Shown piece by piece: positions 7,764-16,897 of a DNA stretch of 64,000 bases. A model generated the notes under the pieces. It saw nothing but the letters and a program-made list of their open reading frames with translations. It was not told the DNA's origin and did not search any database. This stretch comes from Saccharopolyspora phatthalungensis (GTDB lineage Bacteria > Actinomycetota > Actinomycetes > Mycobacteriales > Pseudonocardiaceae), in the NCBI RefSeq assembly GCF_014203395.1, contig NZ_JACHIW010000001.1, positions 1,302,001 to 1,366,000 on the forward strand. The letters are read 5' to 3'. Position numbers and translations under genes: made by a program. How positions within the stretch are numbered: the stretch's first letter is position 1; the number at the start of each line of letters is the position of its first letter.

Positions 7764-9370
7764 GCCGCGTGCTCCTCGTCGAAGGCGATGAGATCCATGC
7801 GACCGCTGGCCAATCCGGCCGCAAGGTCCGGCACGAGTCCCTGGGGGGCCTGCACGACCACCAGGCCGCCGGTCTCCAGGCGCAGCCGTTCGGCCAGTTC
7901 CATTCTGGTCAGCACGGCCTCTCGATCGCGCGGCCCGCTGAGCCAGAACCCGGCAATGCCGTTGCTTCGCAGCTCGACCGCGCGTTGCACCACGATGTCG
8001 GCGAAGCGGCTCCACGGGTTGAGGAGTTGGTCGGCCACCTCCGCCAGGCAGAGATCGCCCTGGAGAAGCTCGACGTCGGCCTTCTGGAACTCGACCACAT
8101 TCAGCTTTCGGGCGCTGTCGTCATCGAGCACTCGCCGGGTAAACGAGACGCCGTTGCGGTGCAACGGCTGTTCGAGCACCCAGCTGGACACATCGGCCTC
8201 GGGCACTGATCGAGACTCGGTGCCGCCGTAGTAGGCGAGACCGGCCCGCGCGACGTCCGGGGAGCTGTGCACGAACCGGTCCAGCGAGACTTTCCCGGCC
8301 CGGGTCATGTAAGCCACCATCAGCTGCTCCACCGGCATGGTCATTCTCGCGGGGAACGATTCCCACCACAGCTGGCTTCGCCGGGCCACCTCCTGCAGGC
8401 GGCCAACCTCGGGTTGGCGCACGCGCTCGTAGCGTTCCAGCGCCGCTGCGAGGTCGGGTTCCTCGACGATGGCCTGGCAGAGCGCGATGGCGTCTTCCAT
8501 GGCGAGCTTCGTTCCCGAACCGATGGAGTAGTGCGCGGTGTGCGCGGCGTCGCCGAGCAGAACGGTGTTGCCGTGGTGCCACTTCCCGCACCGGACGGTG
8601 CGGAATCGTTGCCAGCGGGTACGGTTTCCGATCAACCGGTGTCCCTGCAATTGCTCGGCGAATATCCGTTCCAGGTAGGCCAGCGAGGCGGTGTCCGACT
8701 GGTCGGGCGGGGTGCTTGCCGTCGTCTGGTCAAGCCCGGCACGTTGCCAGGTGTGCTCGTCGGTTTCGATCAGGAAGGTGCTGAGGTCGTCCGCGTAGGG
8801 ATAGGCATGGGTGACGAAGGTGCCGTGCTCGGTTTCCACGGGCGAGAACAGTGCGTTGTCCAGGGCGAAATCCGCACCGCACCACAGGTAGAGCCCGCTT
8901 CCCTGCTCGATGCTCGCGGCAAGCTCGTCGGACAGTGCTTGCCTGGCCGCCGAGCTCACGCCGTCGGCGGCGATCACGAGGTCGGCATCGACGTCCGCGG
9001 GCGTCACTCGCTCCCCGAACCGCAGCACGACCCCGGCCTTGTCGGCATGACGCTGTAGCACGGCCAGCAGTTCGGTGCGGGCGATCGCGATCAGATTGTC
9101 GTTGTGAATCCAGGCGCTCGCGCCGCCGACCCGCAGCTCCATGTGGTGGCCGTGGGCGGCGGCGACGATGTCGCGCAGCGTGTCCGGATCGGCGGCGTCG
9201 AGGTTGCGCTGCGTCCGGCCGGCCAGCCCGACACCGAACCCGAAAGTCTTGTCCGGTACGCCTTGCTCGTAGACGGTGACCTCTAGGCGCGGTGCGGCGA
9301 GTTTGAGCAGCCGGGCGGCGTAGAGGCCGCCCGGTCCGCCTCCCAGCACGGCGACGCGATCGATGCTCAT
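7760..9370 (-). CDS. FAD monooxygenase, salicylyl/anthraniloyl-CoA hydroxylase-like, with shortened C-terminal domain
   Basis: 536 residues. The FAD-binding motif GGGPGGLYAARL is at residues 10-21. The second flavin motif LLGDAAHTAHYSIGSG lies near residue 275. The N-terminal 400 residues match the monooxygenase half of salicylyl-CoA 5-hydroxylase (SdgC) and 2-aminobenzoyl-CoA monooxygenase/reductase. Those proteins continue with a complete old-yellow-enzyme barrel. Here only about 130 residues follow, and they look like the barrel's end (ETGGLVVVQAP ... ASGRMDLIAF). Start and stop overlap the genes on either side by ATGA. The shortened tail may be a true variant or a degenerate domain. Confidence 0.78.
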   Translation of the reverse strand: MSIDRVAVLGGGPGGLYAARLLKLAAPRLEVTVYEQGVPDKTFGFGVGLAGRTQRNLDAADPDTLRDIVAAAHGHHMELRVGGASAWIHNDNLIAIARTELLAVLQRHADKAGVVLRFGERVTPADVDADLVIAADGVSSAARQALSDELAASIEQGSGLYLWCGADFALDNALFSPVETEHGTFVTHAYPYADDLSTFLIETDEHTWQRAGLDQTTASTPPDQSDTASLAYLERIFAEQLQGHRLIGNRTRWQRFRTVRCGKWHHGNTVLLGDAAHTAHYSIGSGTKLAMEDAIALCQAIVEEPDLAAALERYERVRQPEVGRLQEVARRSQLWWESFPARMTMPVEQLMVAYMTRAGKVSLDRFVHSSPDVARAGLAYYGGTESRSVPEADVSSWVLEQPLHRNGVSFTRRVLDDDSARKLNVVEFQKADVELLQGDLCLAEVADQLLNPWSRFADIVVQRAVELRSNGIAGFWLSGPRDREAVLTRMELAERLRLETGGLVVVQAPQGLVPDLAAGLASGRMDLIAFDEEHAA

Positions 9371-11700
9371 CGCGGGTTAACTCCTGCCACGTTCAAGCGG
9401 CCCAAATCGGCGATGTGGTCCGGGTGATCGGTCGGCACGATCGCCGAGTACAGCGCGGCGTGACATCCTGGGCAGCAGTACTGACGGAACACCACAGCGG
9501 CATCCACATAGGACTCCGGTGCGGACACGACTTGGGGGCCGGCATCGCCTGATGGGCCTTCGTAGCGCGTCAGAGCCAGCGCTGCCTCGCTATCGGGATC
9601 GCCGAGCACCTGTCCACAGTGCACGCATGCGATGGCCCGCTCGCCGCGACCGGTGACCTCGATGAGGTTGTCGTCGAGACGGCGTCCGGCAGAGGTGTCG
9701 ACTCGCGCGGCCGGAACGTCGGCGATCACGGTCGAACGCTGGCGACGCCGGTCCCGCAACTCCTGTCGTCGCTCGAAAGTGGCTGCCTCGTCTACACTTC
9801 CGTCCTGCTTGATGACCACGCCATAGATGTCCGCTGCCGCGCCCGGCGTCACCTTGTGCTCCTGCAGATCGACGGCAACTGCCTGCGGGTCACGCGCCAG
9901 CGGGTCGCCGTACCCGCCGCCGCCTTGCCAGAACATGTAGAAGACCTCGCCAGGTGCGATGTAGCTGTGTGCATAGCAGTTGCCGAGTTCCTTCTCCCCC
10001 GCGATCTCCGCCAGCTCACCGGGCATCCGGCCGTCGGCGAATTGCTCGTGCAGGTCGCTGCCGCGCAGCAGCACCTCCAGCCCGGTGTTTCCCGGATAGC
10101 CACCGGCCAGGCCCGCGTTCTGCGAAACGGCTTTGCCCGCCGAGGCGAGCACGAGACCGATCGGGATGCTGGTTCCGTGCGGGGTGATCGCGATGGAGGC
10201 GCTCACCCCACCCCGGTGCCGCCCGGGTCCGCCCGAATCGGGCTCTTCGCGCCGCCACAGCGACAGCACCGGGTAAAGGAACTCGGTCATCTCCACATCG
10301 GGAACCCGTCCCATGGGGATGCAGAACAGTCCCCCGGTGTCGATGCCGTCGGCCTGCGGCCGCGCGCCATAACCACCGGCCATCGGATCCATCATGATGC
10401 TCAGGAACGGCGCGGGCTGCTCACCGCGCTCGTCCAGACCGGCGATCACCGCGGTGTCCCACGTGCCGCAGCACGCAGCCTGCACGTTCTTGCCGAATTC
10501 CGGCGAGGTGTCGAGCAGCTGCGCCAGGCATTCGGCGACCAGGCTGCCGGTCTGCCAGGCCGGACCGATCGGAGCGCGACTGACCGCGGCCGGGAAGCTC
10601 GCGTTGTTGATCGTGCCTTCCTCGGTGATCAGGTCGAAGCAGCGCATCAGCCCGCCCGCCGACCAGGGAATGTCACCGGCGAGGATGGGCAGCAGGGCGA
10701 GCATGACCCCGCCGCGCATCCCGGCGTAGGTGCAGTTGATGACCCCCGCCTGCTTGTCGGTACCGGTGAAGTCGAAGGTCAGGTGATCGCCGCTCTTGGT
10801 CATCGCCACGGTGATCTTGTGCAGGTCGCGGTCGCCCTCGTGGGCCTGGTCCTGGTATCCCGTCGCCTTCCACGTGCCGTCGGGCAGACTGGTGAGCTTG
10901 TTGCGCAACCGCTGCTCGGCATCGGCCATCATGCGCTTCATGACGGCTTTGACGGTGTCCGCGCCATACTGCTCGATCACCGATAGCAGCCGCTTGCGGC
11001 CGACCGTGTTCGCCCCGATCTTGGCGCGCAGGTCGAGCGCGACGAGCATCGGCACGCGAGACCGACGTGTCCACAGATCGGCAACATCGCGCTGCAGTTC
11101 ATAGTCCCGGACCACCTTGACCGGCGGGGTGGGCACGGATTCGGAGAACACGTCCTCGGCGGCCGGGGAGAACGATCCGAGCCCGACACCGCCGAGGTCC
11201 GGCTCGTGGCAGATCGCGCTGGTCCACCCGAACAGCTTGCCCTCGTGGAAAATCGGCTGGTAGACGATCACGTCGTTCTGGTGCAATCCCCCGCCCACCC
11301 ACGGGTCGTTGCACAGGAACATGTCACCTTCGGCGATGCCGGGGTTGGCGGCCCGGTGGCGCAGGGTCCAGTAAATCGCCAGGTCCACCGCGCCGACCAG
11401 CATCGTGTTGTAGAGCCCGACCTGGACTTCCTGACCCAGCTCATCGCTGATCGCGAAGTCGAAGTCGTTGGCGTCGGTGACGATCGGCGAGCCCGACATC
11501 CGCTTGAGCGCCTCGCCCATTTCATCGGTGACCGACCACAGCCGGTGTCGCACGACCTCGTAGGTCATGGGGTCGAGCGCGTCGATCTGTTCCTGGCCGA
11601 CCGTGTGGACCGGCAGGGAACTCGGCAGCGACCGGGCGAGCTCGTCCGGGTCCACGGGGCGGCTGGAGAAGATTTCGCTTCCGGGGATGGGTGCGGTCAT
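9367..11700 (-). CDS. HyuB/acetone-carboxylase-alpha-like subunit fused to a zinc-ribbon domain
   Basis: 777 residues. Residues about 40-600 are a hydantoinase B/oxoprolinase domain (DPMTYEVVRHRLWSV, FLCNDPWVGGGLHQND, GGVMLALLP, FWQGGGGYGDP). The C-terminal 130 residues contain paired Cys motifs CVHCG and CCPGC, like the small zinc-binding subunits of acetone and acetophenone carboxylases. Fusion in one chain argues for an ATP-dependent carboxylase rather than a hydantoinase. It is the second gene of the operon and overlaps hyuA (ATGA at 11697-11700) and the monooxygenase. The substrate is unknown. Confidence 0.8.
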   Translation of the reverse strand: MTAPIPGSEIFSSRPVDPDELARSLPSSLPVHTVGQEQIDALDPMTYEVVRHRLWSVTDEMGEALKRMSGSPIVTDANDFDFAISDELGQEVQVGLYNTMLVGAVDLAIYWTLRHRAANPGIAEGDMFLCNDPWVGGGLHQNDVIVYQPIFHEGKLFGWTSAICHEPDLGGVGLGSFSPAAEDVFSESVPTPPVKVVRDYELQRDVADLWTRRSRVPMLVALDLRAKIGANTVGRKRLLSVIEQYGADTVKAVMKRMMADAEQRLRNKLTSLPDGTWKATGYQDQAHEGDRDLHKITVAMTKSGDHLTFDFTGTDKQAGVINCTYAGMRGGVMLALLPILAGDIPWSAGGLMRCFDLITEEGTINNASFPAAVSRAPIGPAWQTGSLVAECLAQLLDTSPEFGKNVQAACCGTWDTAVIAGLDERGEQPAPFLSIMMDPMAGGYGARPQADGIDTGGLFCIPMGRVPDVEMTEFLYPVLSLWRREEPDSGGPGRHRGGVSASIAITPHGTSIPIGLVLASAGKAVSQNAGLAGGYPGNTGLEVLLRGSDLHEQFADGRMPGELAEIAGEKELGNCYAHSYIAPGEVFYMFWQGGGGYGDPLARDPQAVAVDLQEHKVTPGAAADIYGVVIKQDGSVDEAATFERRQELRDRRRQRSTVIADVPAARVDTSAGRRLDDNLIEVTGRGERAIACVHCGQVLGDPDSEAALALTRYEGPSGDAGPQVVSAPESYVDAAVVFRQYCCPGCHAALYSAIVPTDHPDHIADLGRLNVAGVNPR

Positions 11701-13814
11701 GACGCGCGCTCCTGCGGGTGACGAATGATCATGTTTCCCAGGGAATCAACGGTTCCGGTCCGACCGGCGGGAACCACCACGGTCGTCGTCGGAACCTCGA
11801 CGATGGCCGGTCCCGGGAGGACGTGCCCGGCCCGCAGCTTGCTGTAGTCGTAGACGGCGGTGTCGACGAATCCCAGCGCGCCGTCCAGGCACACCGGTCG
11901 GCTTCCGATTCGCGCCTCGGAGGGGTCACTCGAGTCGGCGTCCGCGACGCCCGGCAGCGCCGGGGAGAACGGCAGCAGGCCCACGCCCCGCACGCGGAAG
12001 GTGATCGCTTGAATTCCGGACTCGCGAAAGCCCGAGCCCTCCCCGTACAGGGCCGCATAACGTCGCTCGAAGGCTTCGACCGTGGCCTCGATCGTGGCCG
12101 CGTCGAGCGGACCCGACGGAACCGGCGTGGACACCTCGGCCAGTTGCATCGAATACCGCATATCGACCGAGCGGTGAATCTCGATATCGGTGAATGTCAG
12201 CCCCTGCCGGGCCAGGCCGTCGCGGACTTGCTGCTCCAACTGCAGGAAGTTTTTCTCCGCACGGGCAGGATCGAACGGCGCCTGCAGGGGGTCGGACAGC
12301 TCCGCTGCCAGCACGATGTCCGACGACGCCAGGCCGTAGGCCGAAAACGCCGACGCCACCTGGCCCAGCGGAACCACGACCTGGTCGACCCCGACTTCGG
12401 TGGCGTAGGCCGCGCAGTTCGCTGGGCCGGCACCGCCGAACGCGTACAGCACGAATTCCCGGGGATCGTGCCCGGCTTCCACGACCGTCTTGCGCAGCAG
12501 GTCGCCGGTTTGCGCGTTCTGCACGGCATATATCGCCGCAGCGGCGTCCTCAACGGACAGCCCGAGAGGTTTGGCGATCTTGGTCTGAATCGCCTTGCGC
12601 GCCAGCTCTTTCGACAGCGCCTTGCGCCCGCCCAGCAACCCGCGTTCCGGGAGGATACCCAAGACGAGGTTCGCGTCGGTGTTGGTCGGTTCCTCGCCGC
12701 CCTGGCCATAGCACGCCGGTCCGGGCACCGCTTGGGCACTGCGCGGGCCGACATGCAGGTTCCCGCCGCCATCGAGCCAGGCGATCGCCCCGCCACCGGA
12801 ACCGATCGCGTGCACCTCAAGGGTCGGCACGTTGATCGGGTGGTGATTGATCACGGTCGTCGAGGTCCGCACCGGTTCGCCATCGACGACCAGACCCACG
12901 AGGAACGTGGTGCCACCGACGTCGGTGGAGATGATGTTGCGGTGCCCCAACTGCTCGCCGAGCGCAACCGACCCCATCACGCCGCCGGTCAGCACCGAGC
13001 CGATCGTGCTGATCGCGTTCGCCGGCGCCTCTTTGGCCGCTACCGCCCCACCATTGCTTTGCATGACCAGGAGCGGCCCGGCGAGCTGCCGCTTCCGCAG
13101 GGCGGTTTCCAGGTTGTCCAGATAGTCCCGCAGGCCGGGGCCGATCTGGGTGCTCATGATCGTCGTGGCGTTGCGGGCGAACTCGCGAATACGCGGGCTG
13201 ATCTCGGATGACAGCGACACGAAAACGTCGGGATCGATCTCGTGCACCAGTTCACGGATGCGCTGCTCATGCACGGGATTCTTGAACGACCACAGCAAAG
13301 ACACGGCGATCGCTCGCACGCCGTCGTCCAGCAACTGGCGAATCGCGGTGCGCGCCTCTTCCTCGTCCAGGCCCAGCACGACGCTGCCGGAGCGGTCAAT
13401 GCGCTCGGTGACTTCCAGGGCGTGCTTCTTCGGCAGCAGCGTGTGCGACTTCCGCTGTCCCAGAACGTTCTGCAGCTCGGCGGGCGAGCGGCCGAGGTAA
13501 CGGCCCTCGACGTTCATGATGAAGATCGAGTCGCGGTGTCCCTTCGTGGTCAAAAAGCCCACCGGCGGGACGTTCTGCATCACCAGCGCGTTCAACGAGG
13601 ACGTGGTGCCGTGCGCGATGTGGTGCGTCTCGGCCAACATCTCCTCCAGCGGACGCCCCAGCTGCTCGGCGAGCGCGCCGAGCACGTCGAGCACCCCCTG
13701 GGAATAGTCCGGCGGGGTCGACGGCGACTTGGCGGCGATGATGGTTCCCGCGTCATCGTCGAGCACCGCGTCGGTGAACGTGCCGCCCACGTCCACGCCG
13801 ATGACATAGACCAT
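11697..13814 (-). CDS. HyuA/acetone-carboxylase-beta-like ATP-binding subunit
   Basis: 705 residues of the hydantoinase A/oxoprolinase family (ASKHA fold). The N-terminus GVDVGGTFTD is the first phosphate loop, STDVGGTTFLVGL is the second, and FGGAGPANCAA follows near residue 470. The start is ATG at 13814 with GGAG eight bases upstream, and it is the first gene of the five-gene operon. With HyuB it should form an ATP-dependent carboxylase or amidohydrolase complex. Family members include acetone carboxylase, acetophenone carboxylase, N-methylhydantoinase and 5-oxoprolinase. Neighbouring aryl-acid ligase and hydroxylase genes favour an aromatic ketone or heterocycle. Confidence 0.85.
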   Translation of the reverse strand: MVYVIGVDVGGTFTDAVLDDDAGTIIAAKSPSTPPDYSQGVLDVLGALAEQLGRPLEEMLAETHHIAHGTTSSLNALVMQNVPPVGFLTTKGHRDSIFIMNVEGRYLGRSPAELQNVLGQRKSHTLLPKKHALEVTERIDRSGSVVLGLDEEEARTAIRQLLDDGVRAIAVSLLWSFKNPVHEQRIRELVHEIDPDVFVSLSSEISPRIREFARNATTIMSTQIGPGLRDYLDNLETALRKRQLAGPLLVMQSNGGAVAAKEAPANAISTIGSVLTGGVMGSVALGEQLGHRNIISTDVGGTTFLVGLVVDGEPVRTSTTVINHHPINVPTLEVHAIGSGGGAIAWLDGGGNLHVGPRSAQAVPGPACYGQGGEEPTNTDANLVLGILPERGLLGGRKALSKELARKAIQTKIAKPLGLSVEDAAAAIYAVQNAQTGDLLRKTVVEAGHDPREFVLYAFGGAGPANCAAYATEVGVDQVVVPLGQVASAFSAYGLASSDIVLAAELSDPLQAPFDPARAEKNFLQLEQQVRDGLARQGLTFTDIEIHRSVDMRYSMQLAEVSTPVPSGPLDAATIEATVEAFERRYAALYGEGSGFRESGIQAITFRVRGVGLLPFSPALPGVADADSSDPSEARIGSRPVCLDGALGFVDTAVYDYSKLRAGHVLPGPAIVEVPTTTVVVPAGRTGTVDSLGNMIIRHPQERAS

Positions 13815-14161
13815 GGCTCACTCTCCTCGTTGAGAACATCCGCACCGCCAGCAACCTGCGGTAACACCGCTGGGTGTTTACGACTGCGTCGATTCTTCGA
13901 CACCAACGACGATCGGGTCAAGGGCTGTGTCCACCCGCGTCTGTTTGACCGATTCAGATGGAGTGCGTTCGAATCCCGCTTGGCATAGCGCTCGGCCGAC
14001 GTGCCCTGACCTCGGGCTCGAGTCGCATCGGCGCTAACTGCATGGCGATGGCCAGTTCCGTAAGGGGCCGGTGCGCACCCGTGTGACAGCCGCATCAGGT
14101 CCCGAACCTGCCCACGTGGCGAAACCACTTCGGCGAGCCGGGCGGACGGCCGCCATAAGCC
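13815..14161 (-). promoter_or_regulatory. Upstream region of the hyuAB operon with an inverted repeat
   Basis: About 350 bases without a gene, between the LuxR stop and hyuA. GTAACACC at 13861-13868 faces GGTGTTTAC at 13873-13881, an imperfect dyad 47 bases upstream of the hyuA start. It is a candidate site for the neighbouring LuxR-type activator. No convincing -35/-10 pair was found. Confidence 0.35.
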
Positions 14162-16540
14162 TCAGCGTGGGCCCGGCTCAGTCCACCGCTCTGCCACCCA
14201 TGCCGCGATCTGACTGCGCGACGTGAACCCGAGCTTGACGAGGATATGTTCCACATGGGCTTCTGCCGTGCGCTGGGAGATCACCAGGTGCTCGGCGATC
14301 TGCTTATTGCTCATTCCCTGCGCGACGAGCTCAGCGGTCTCTCGTTCGCGCCGACTCAGCTGCGTTGGAAATTCTTCCTTCGGTCGCTCTGCCGCACCGC
14401 CGGGCTCGCCCAGCGCGTAGGCGAGCACTCGGTCAAGACTCACTTCCGCGCCTTGCGCAAACAACTTGGCATACTCGCTCTCCCCTAGACTGTGACGCGC
14501 CTGCTTTTCGCACTGTTCTTGATACCCGTTGAAAAAGGTGAACAGTTTTCCGCCTGCCTCGCGGCGAATCCGGTGAGCGAGCCCGAACAGCCGGGCGGCT
14601 TGCGCGCTGTTATGTTCGGTCGCGGCGACCCAGGCCAGGACCTCAACGCTGAGGACCGTGCAGTGATAATCCCGGAACTCCCGCTGTAGGGAAAGGCTCT
14701 CCCGCGCCAGTTCCGAGGAACGCCCCATATCGCCCTGGCGCCATGCCTCCAGAGCAAGCGCCCAAAGCGCGTACGACTGCCGCCACTTCTCACCATGCGA
14801 GCGACACAGTTCGAGAAGTTCCTCGCTGTATCTGGTCGCTCGTTCCGGGTCAGCCAGAAGTGAGCAGTTCAGCGCCAGAATCGTCAGGGCCGTCGACAGC
14901 GAGCGCAGATCACCCGACTCGCGAAGCTCGGGCATGACCTGTTCGCCCTTGGCGACCGCTTGCCGGAAATCCGCCTGAAGCGCCGCGGCAAACGCTTCCG
15001 GCGCGCGCATACGCATAGTCGCGGTCTCGTCACCGAGGTCGCGTGCAAGGCGGTGCCCCGCCTCAAGCAGCGCGTTCGCCACTGGCAAGTCATTCTGCAA
15101 AAGCGCGAGATGAATGGCGCTGATCACGAGATCCAGTCGGCTCGTGCCCCGCTCGCCGTCTCGTTCCAGAAGGCGCTCACACCAACGTCGTCCTTCGCTG
15201 ATCAGCCCGCCGACCCGCCAGTAGTCGCGCAAGACATCGGCCATGCGCATCCCGACGACGACTTCGTCGACCTCGTGGAGGCAGAACTCGAGCGCTGTTC
15301 GGATATTGGCGTGTTCACCGCGTATCCGGGAGAACCAGGCGGCCTGGTCCGGACCGAACCAGCAGTGCTCCATCTGCTCGACCAGCTGGAGACACCAGTC
15401 GCGATGCCGGCGTCGCACCTCATATTCTTCGCCGGAATCGCCCAGCACCTCCCGGCCGTACTGCCGGATCGTCTCCAGCAATCGGTAACGAACTCGGCCC
15501 TCTCGCTCCTCCCGAATGAGGATCGATTTGTCCACCAGACCCGAGACCGCGGTCAACACGTCGTACCTGTCCAGACAGTCCCCGGAGCAGACGACCTCGG
15601 CGTCCTCAAGATCGAAATCTCCGGCGAAAACCGATGCCCGAGCCCAGAGCTTCCGCTCCTTTTCCGAACACAGCTCGAAACTCCAGTCGATCACCGCGCG
15701 TAGCGTCTGATGCCTCGGCAACGCGGCACGACTGCCCGAGGTAAGCAGGCCGAATCGGTCATCCAGTCGCTGCAATATCTGATCGAGCGACAGGACGCGC
15801 AGGCTGTAAGCGGCCAGCTCGATGGCCAACGGAATCCCGTCCAACCGCCGGCACAGATCGGCCACCAATGGGCCGGTGCGCTCATCCAGGGCGAAATCCG
15901 GGACCACGGTTTTCGCTCGGTCGACAAACAGAGCCAACGCCTCGTAGGCCGTCAAGCCGTGGCCCTCCGTAGCCGCGTGCGGCTCCGGCCACCGCAACGT
16001 CGGCACCGAGAAGAGGTGCTCCCCAGCGATGCCCAGGGCCTGCCGACTCGTGGCCAGAATGCGAATCTGCGGGCAGTTTTTCAGCAGCGTCGCAGCCGTG
16101 ACCGCGCACGTGTCCAGCACGTGTTCACAGTTGTCCAAAATCAACAACAACTGTTGGTCTCCCACCCGCTCGGCCACGGTCTCCGCGGTCCACCGGGTGG
16201 ACGGATCATGGAATCCGAGAGCGGTCACGATGGCCTGTGGTACCAGACCTTCGTCCTCCAGCCCTGTCAGCTCGACCAGCCACACCCCGTCGGAGAAAAC
16301 TCGCCGCAGTTCCCGGCCGGCACGAGAAGCCAGCCGCGTCTTGCCGACCCCGCCGACACCGGTGAGAGTCACCAGTCGCGAGGACGACAGCGCACGCCGG
16401 ACCTCGATCAGTTCCCTACGACGGCCGACGAAGCTCGTGACGTCCGCCGGCCAACGGCCTTCGGACCTCCGCAAAGAAGGCGCATGCATAACAGTGTCAA
16501 GGCTAGCGCTCCGTGGCCAAGCAGACGACAAATCGGTCAT
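14162..16540 (-). CDS. LuxR-family ATPase regulator (LAL-like, NB-ARC plus HTH)
   Basis: About 792 residues from ATG 16540. Walker A is GVGGVGKTRLA and Walker B is LLLILDNCEHVLD, followed by the ATSRQALG sensor. A winged-helix and TPR-like middle comes next. A LuxR helix-turn-helix lies at the C-terminus (LSRRERETAELVAQG, SNKQIAEHLVIS). ATG 16540 has GGAG shortly upstream and precedes the usual domain start TSFVGRRREL. The frame remains open to 16840, but that extension is LacI repressor sequence and is annotated separately. It probably activates the hyuA operon or the carboxylic acid reductase region; the ligand is unknown. Confidence 0.8.
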   Translation of the reverse strand: MTDLSSAWPRSASLDTVMHAPSLRRSEGRWPADVTSFVGRRRELIEVRRALSSSRLVTLTGVGGVGKTRLASRAGRELRRVFSDGVWLVELTGLEDEGLVPQAIVTALGFHDPSTRWTAETVAERVGDQQLLLILDNCEHVLDTCAVTAATLLKNCPQIRILATSRQALGIAGEHLFSVPTLRWPEPHAATEGHGLTAYEALALFVDRAKTVVPDFALDERTGPLVADLCRRLDGIPLAIELAAYSLRVLSLDQILQRLDDRFGLLTSGSRAALPRHQTLRAVIDWSFELCSEKERKLWARASVFAGDFDLEDAEVVCSGDCLDRYDVLTAVSGLVDKSILIREEREGRVRYRLLETIRQYGREVLGDSGEEYEVRRRHRDWCLQLVEQMEHCWFGPDQAAWFSRIRGEHANIRTALEFCLHEVDEVVVGMRMADVLRDYWRVGGLISEGRRWCERLLERDGERGTSRLDLVISAIHLALLQNDLPVANALLEAGHRLARDLGDETATMRMRAPEAFAAALQADFRQAVAKGEQVMPELRESGDLRSLSTALTILALNCSLLADPERATRYSEELLELCRSHGEKWRQSYALWALALEAWRQGDMGRSSELARESLSLQREFRDYHCTVLSVEVLAWVAATEHNSAQAARLFGLAHRIRREAGGKLFTFFNGYQEQCEKQARHSLGESEYAKLFAQGAEVSLDRVLAYALGEPGGAAERPKEEFPTQLSRRERETAELVAQGMSNKQIAEHLVISQRTAEAHVEHILVKLGFTSRSQIAAWVAERWTEPGPR

Positions 16541-16840
16541 GCGCTCCAGTGCGCGCGCTCGAACAGGTACCGCGTCGGCGGTGGCCAGGGCGTTGGAGAA
16601 CCCGGCGCGCAGGTCGATGGGCTCGTCGGTCCAGTCCCAAGTCTCCACGACCGGCACCCCTGCCGAGCCCGGCAGTGCGCGGGTGCGGGCCGTGTGCTGC
16701 GCGCCGACCAGGAGGAACCAGTCGGGCCTTCGGCCGAGGAAGCTCCGCACGATCTGCTCCTCGCGGGCCACGTCGTCGTCGGTCGAGCCCACGAAGATCT
16801 GGTACCCGGCCCGGCTCAGCTCCTCGGAGAAGGCGTGCAC
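16541..16840 (-). pseudogene. LacI/GntR-type repressor fragment, in frame with the LuxR gene
   Basis: About 100 residues of the effector-binding domain of a LacI-family gluconate-type repressor (HAFSEELSRAGYQIFVGST, then FLLVGAQHTARTRAL, then PVVETWDWTDEPIDL). The N-terminal HTH and the C-terminal half of the domain are missing. No ribosome binding site precedes the GTG at 16840. The frame runs without a stop into the LuxR regulator. I read it as the relic of a deletion that joined two regulator genes. If translated it would be a chimeric protein. Confidence 0.7.
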
Positions 16841-16897
16841 GGTGTGCGTTGATAGAGAGCGCTCCCTTCGCGCTGGTCGACCACCTCGGCGGCGCCG

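Noticed and set aside
9619..13211. Two plus-strand frames of over 450 codons opposite hyuB and hyuA
   Set aside because: Composition is that of antisense frames; hyuA and hyuB on the other strand have complete family motifs.
14162..16840. 892-residue LuxR regulator starting at GTG 16840
   Set aside because: The first 100 residues belong to a LacI repressor and lack a ribosome binding site; ATG 16540 is preferred.
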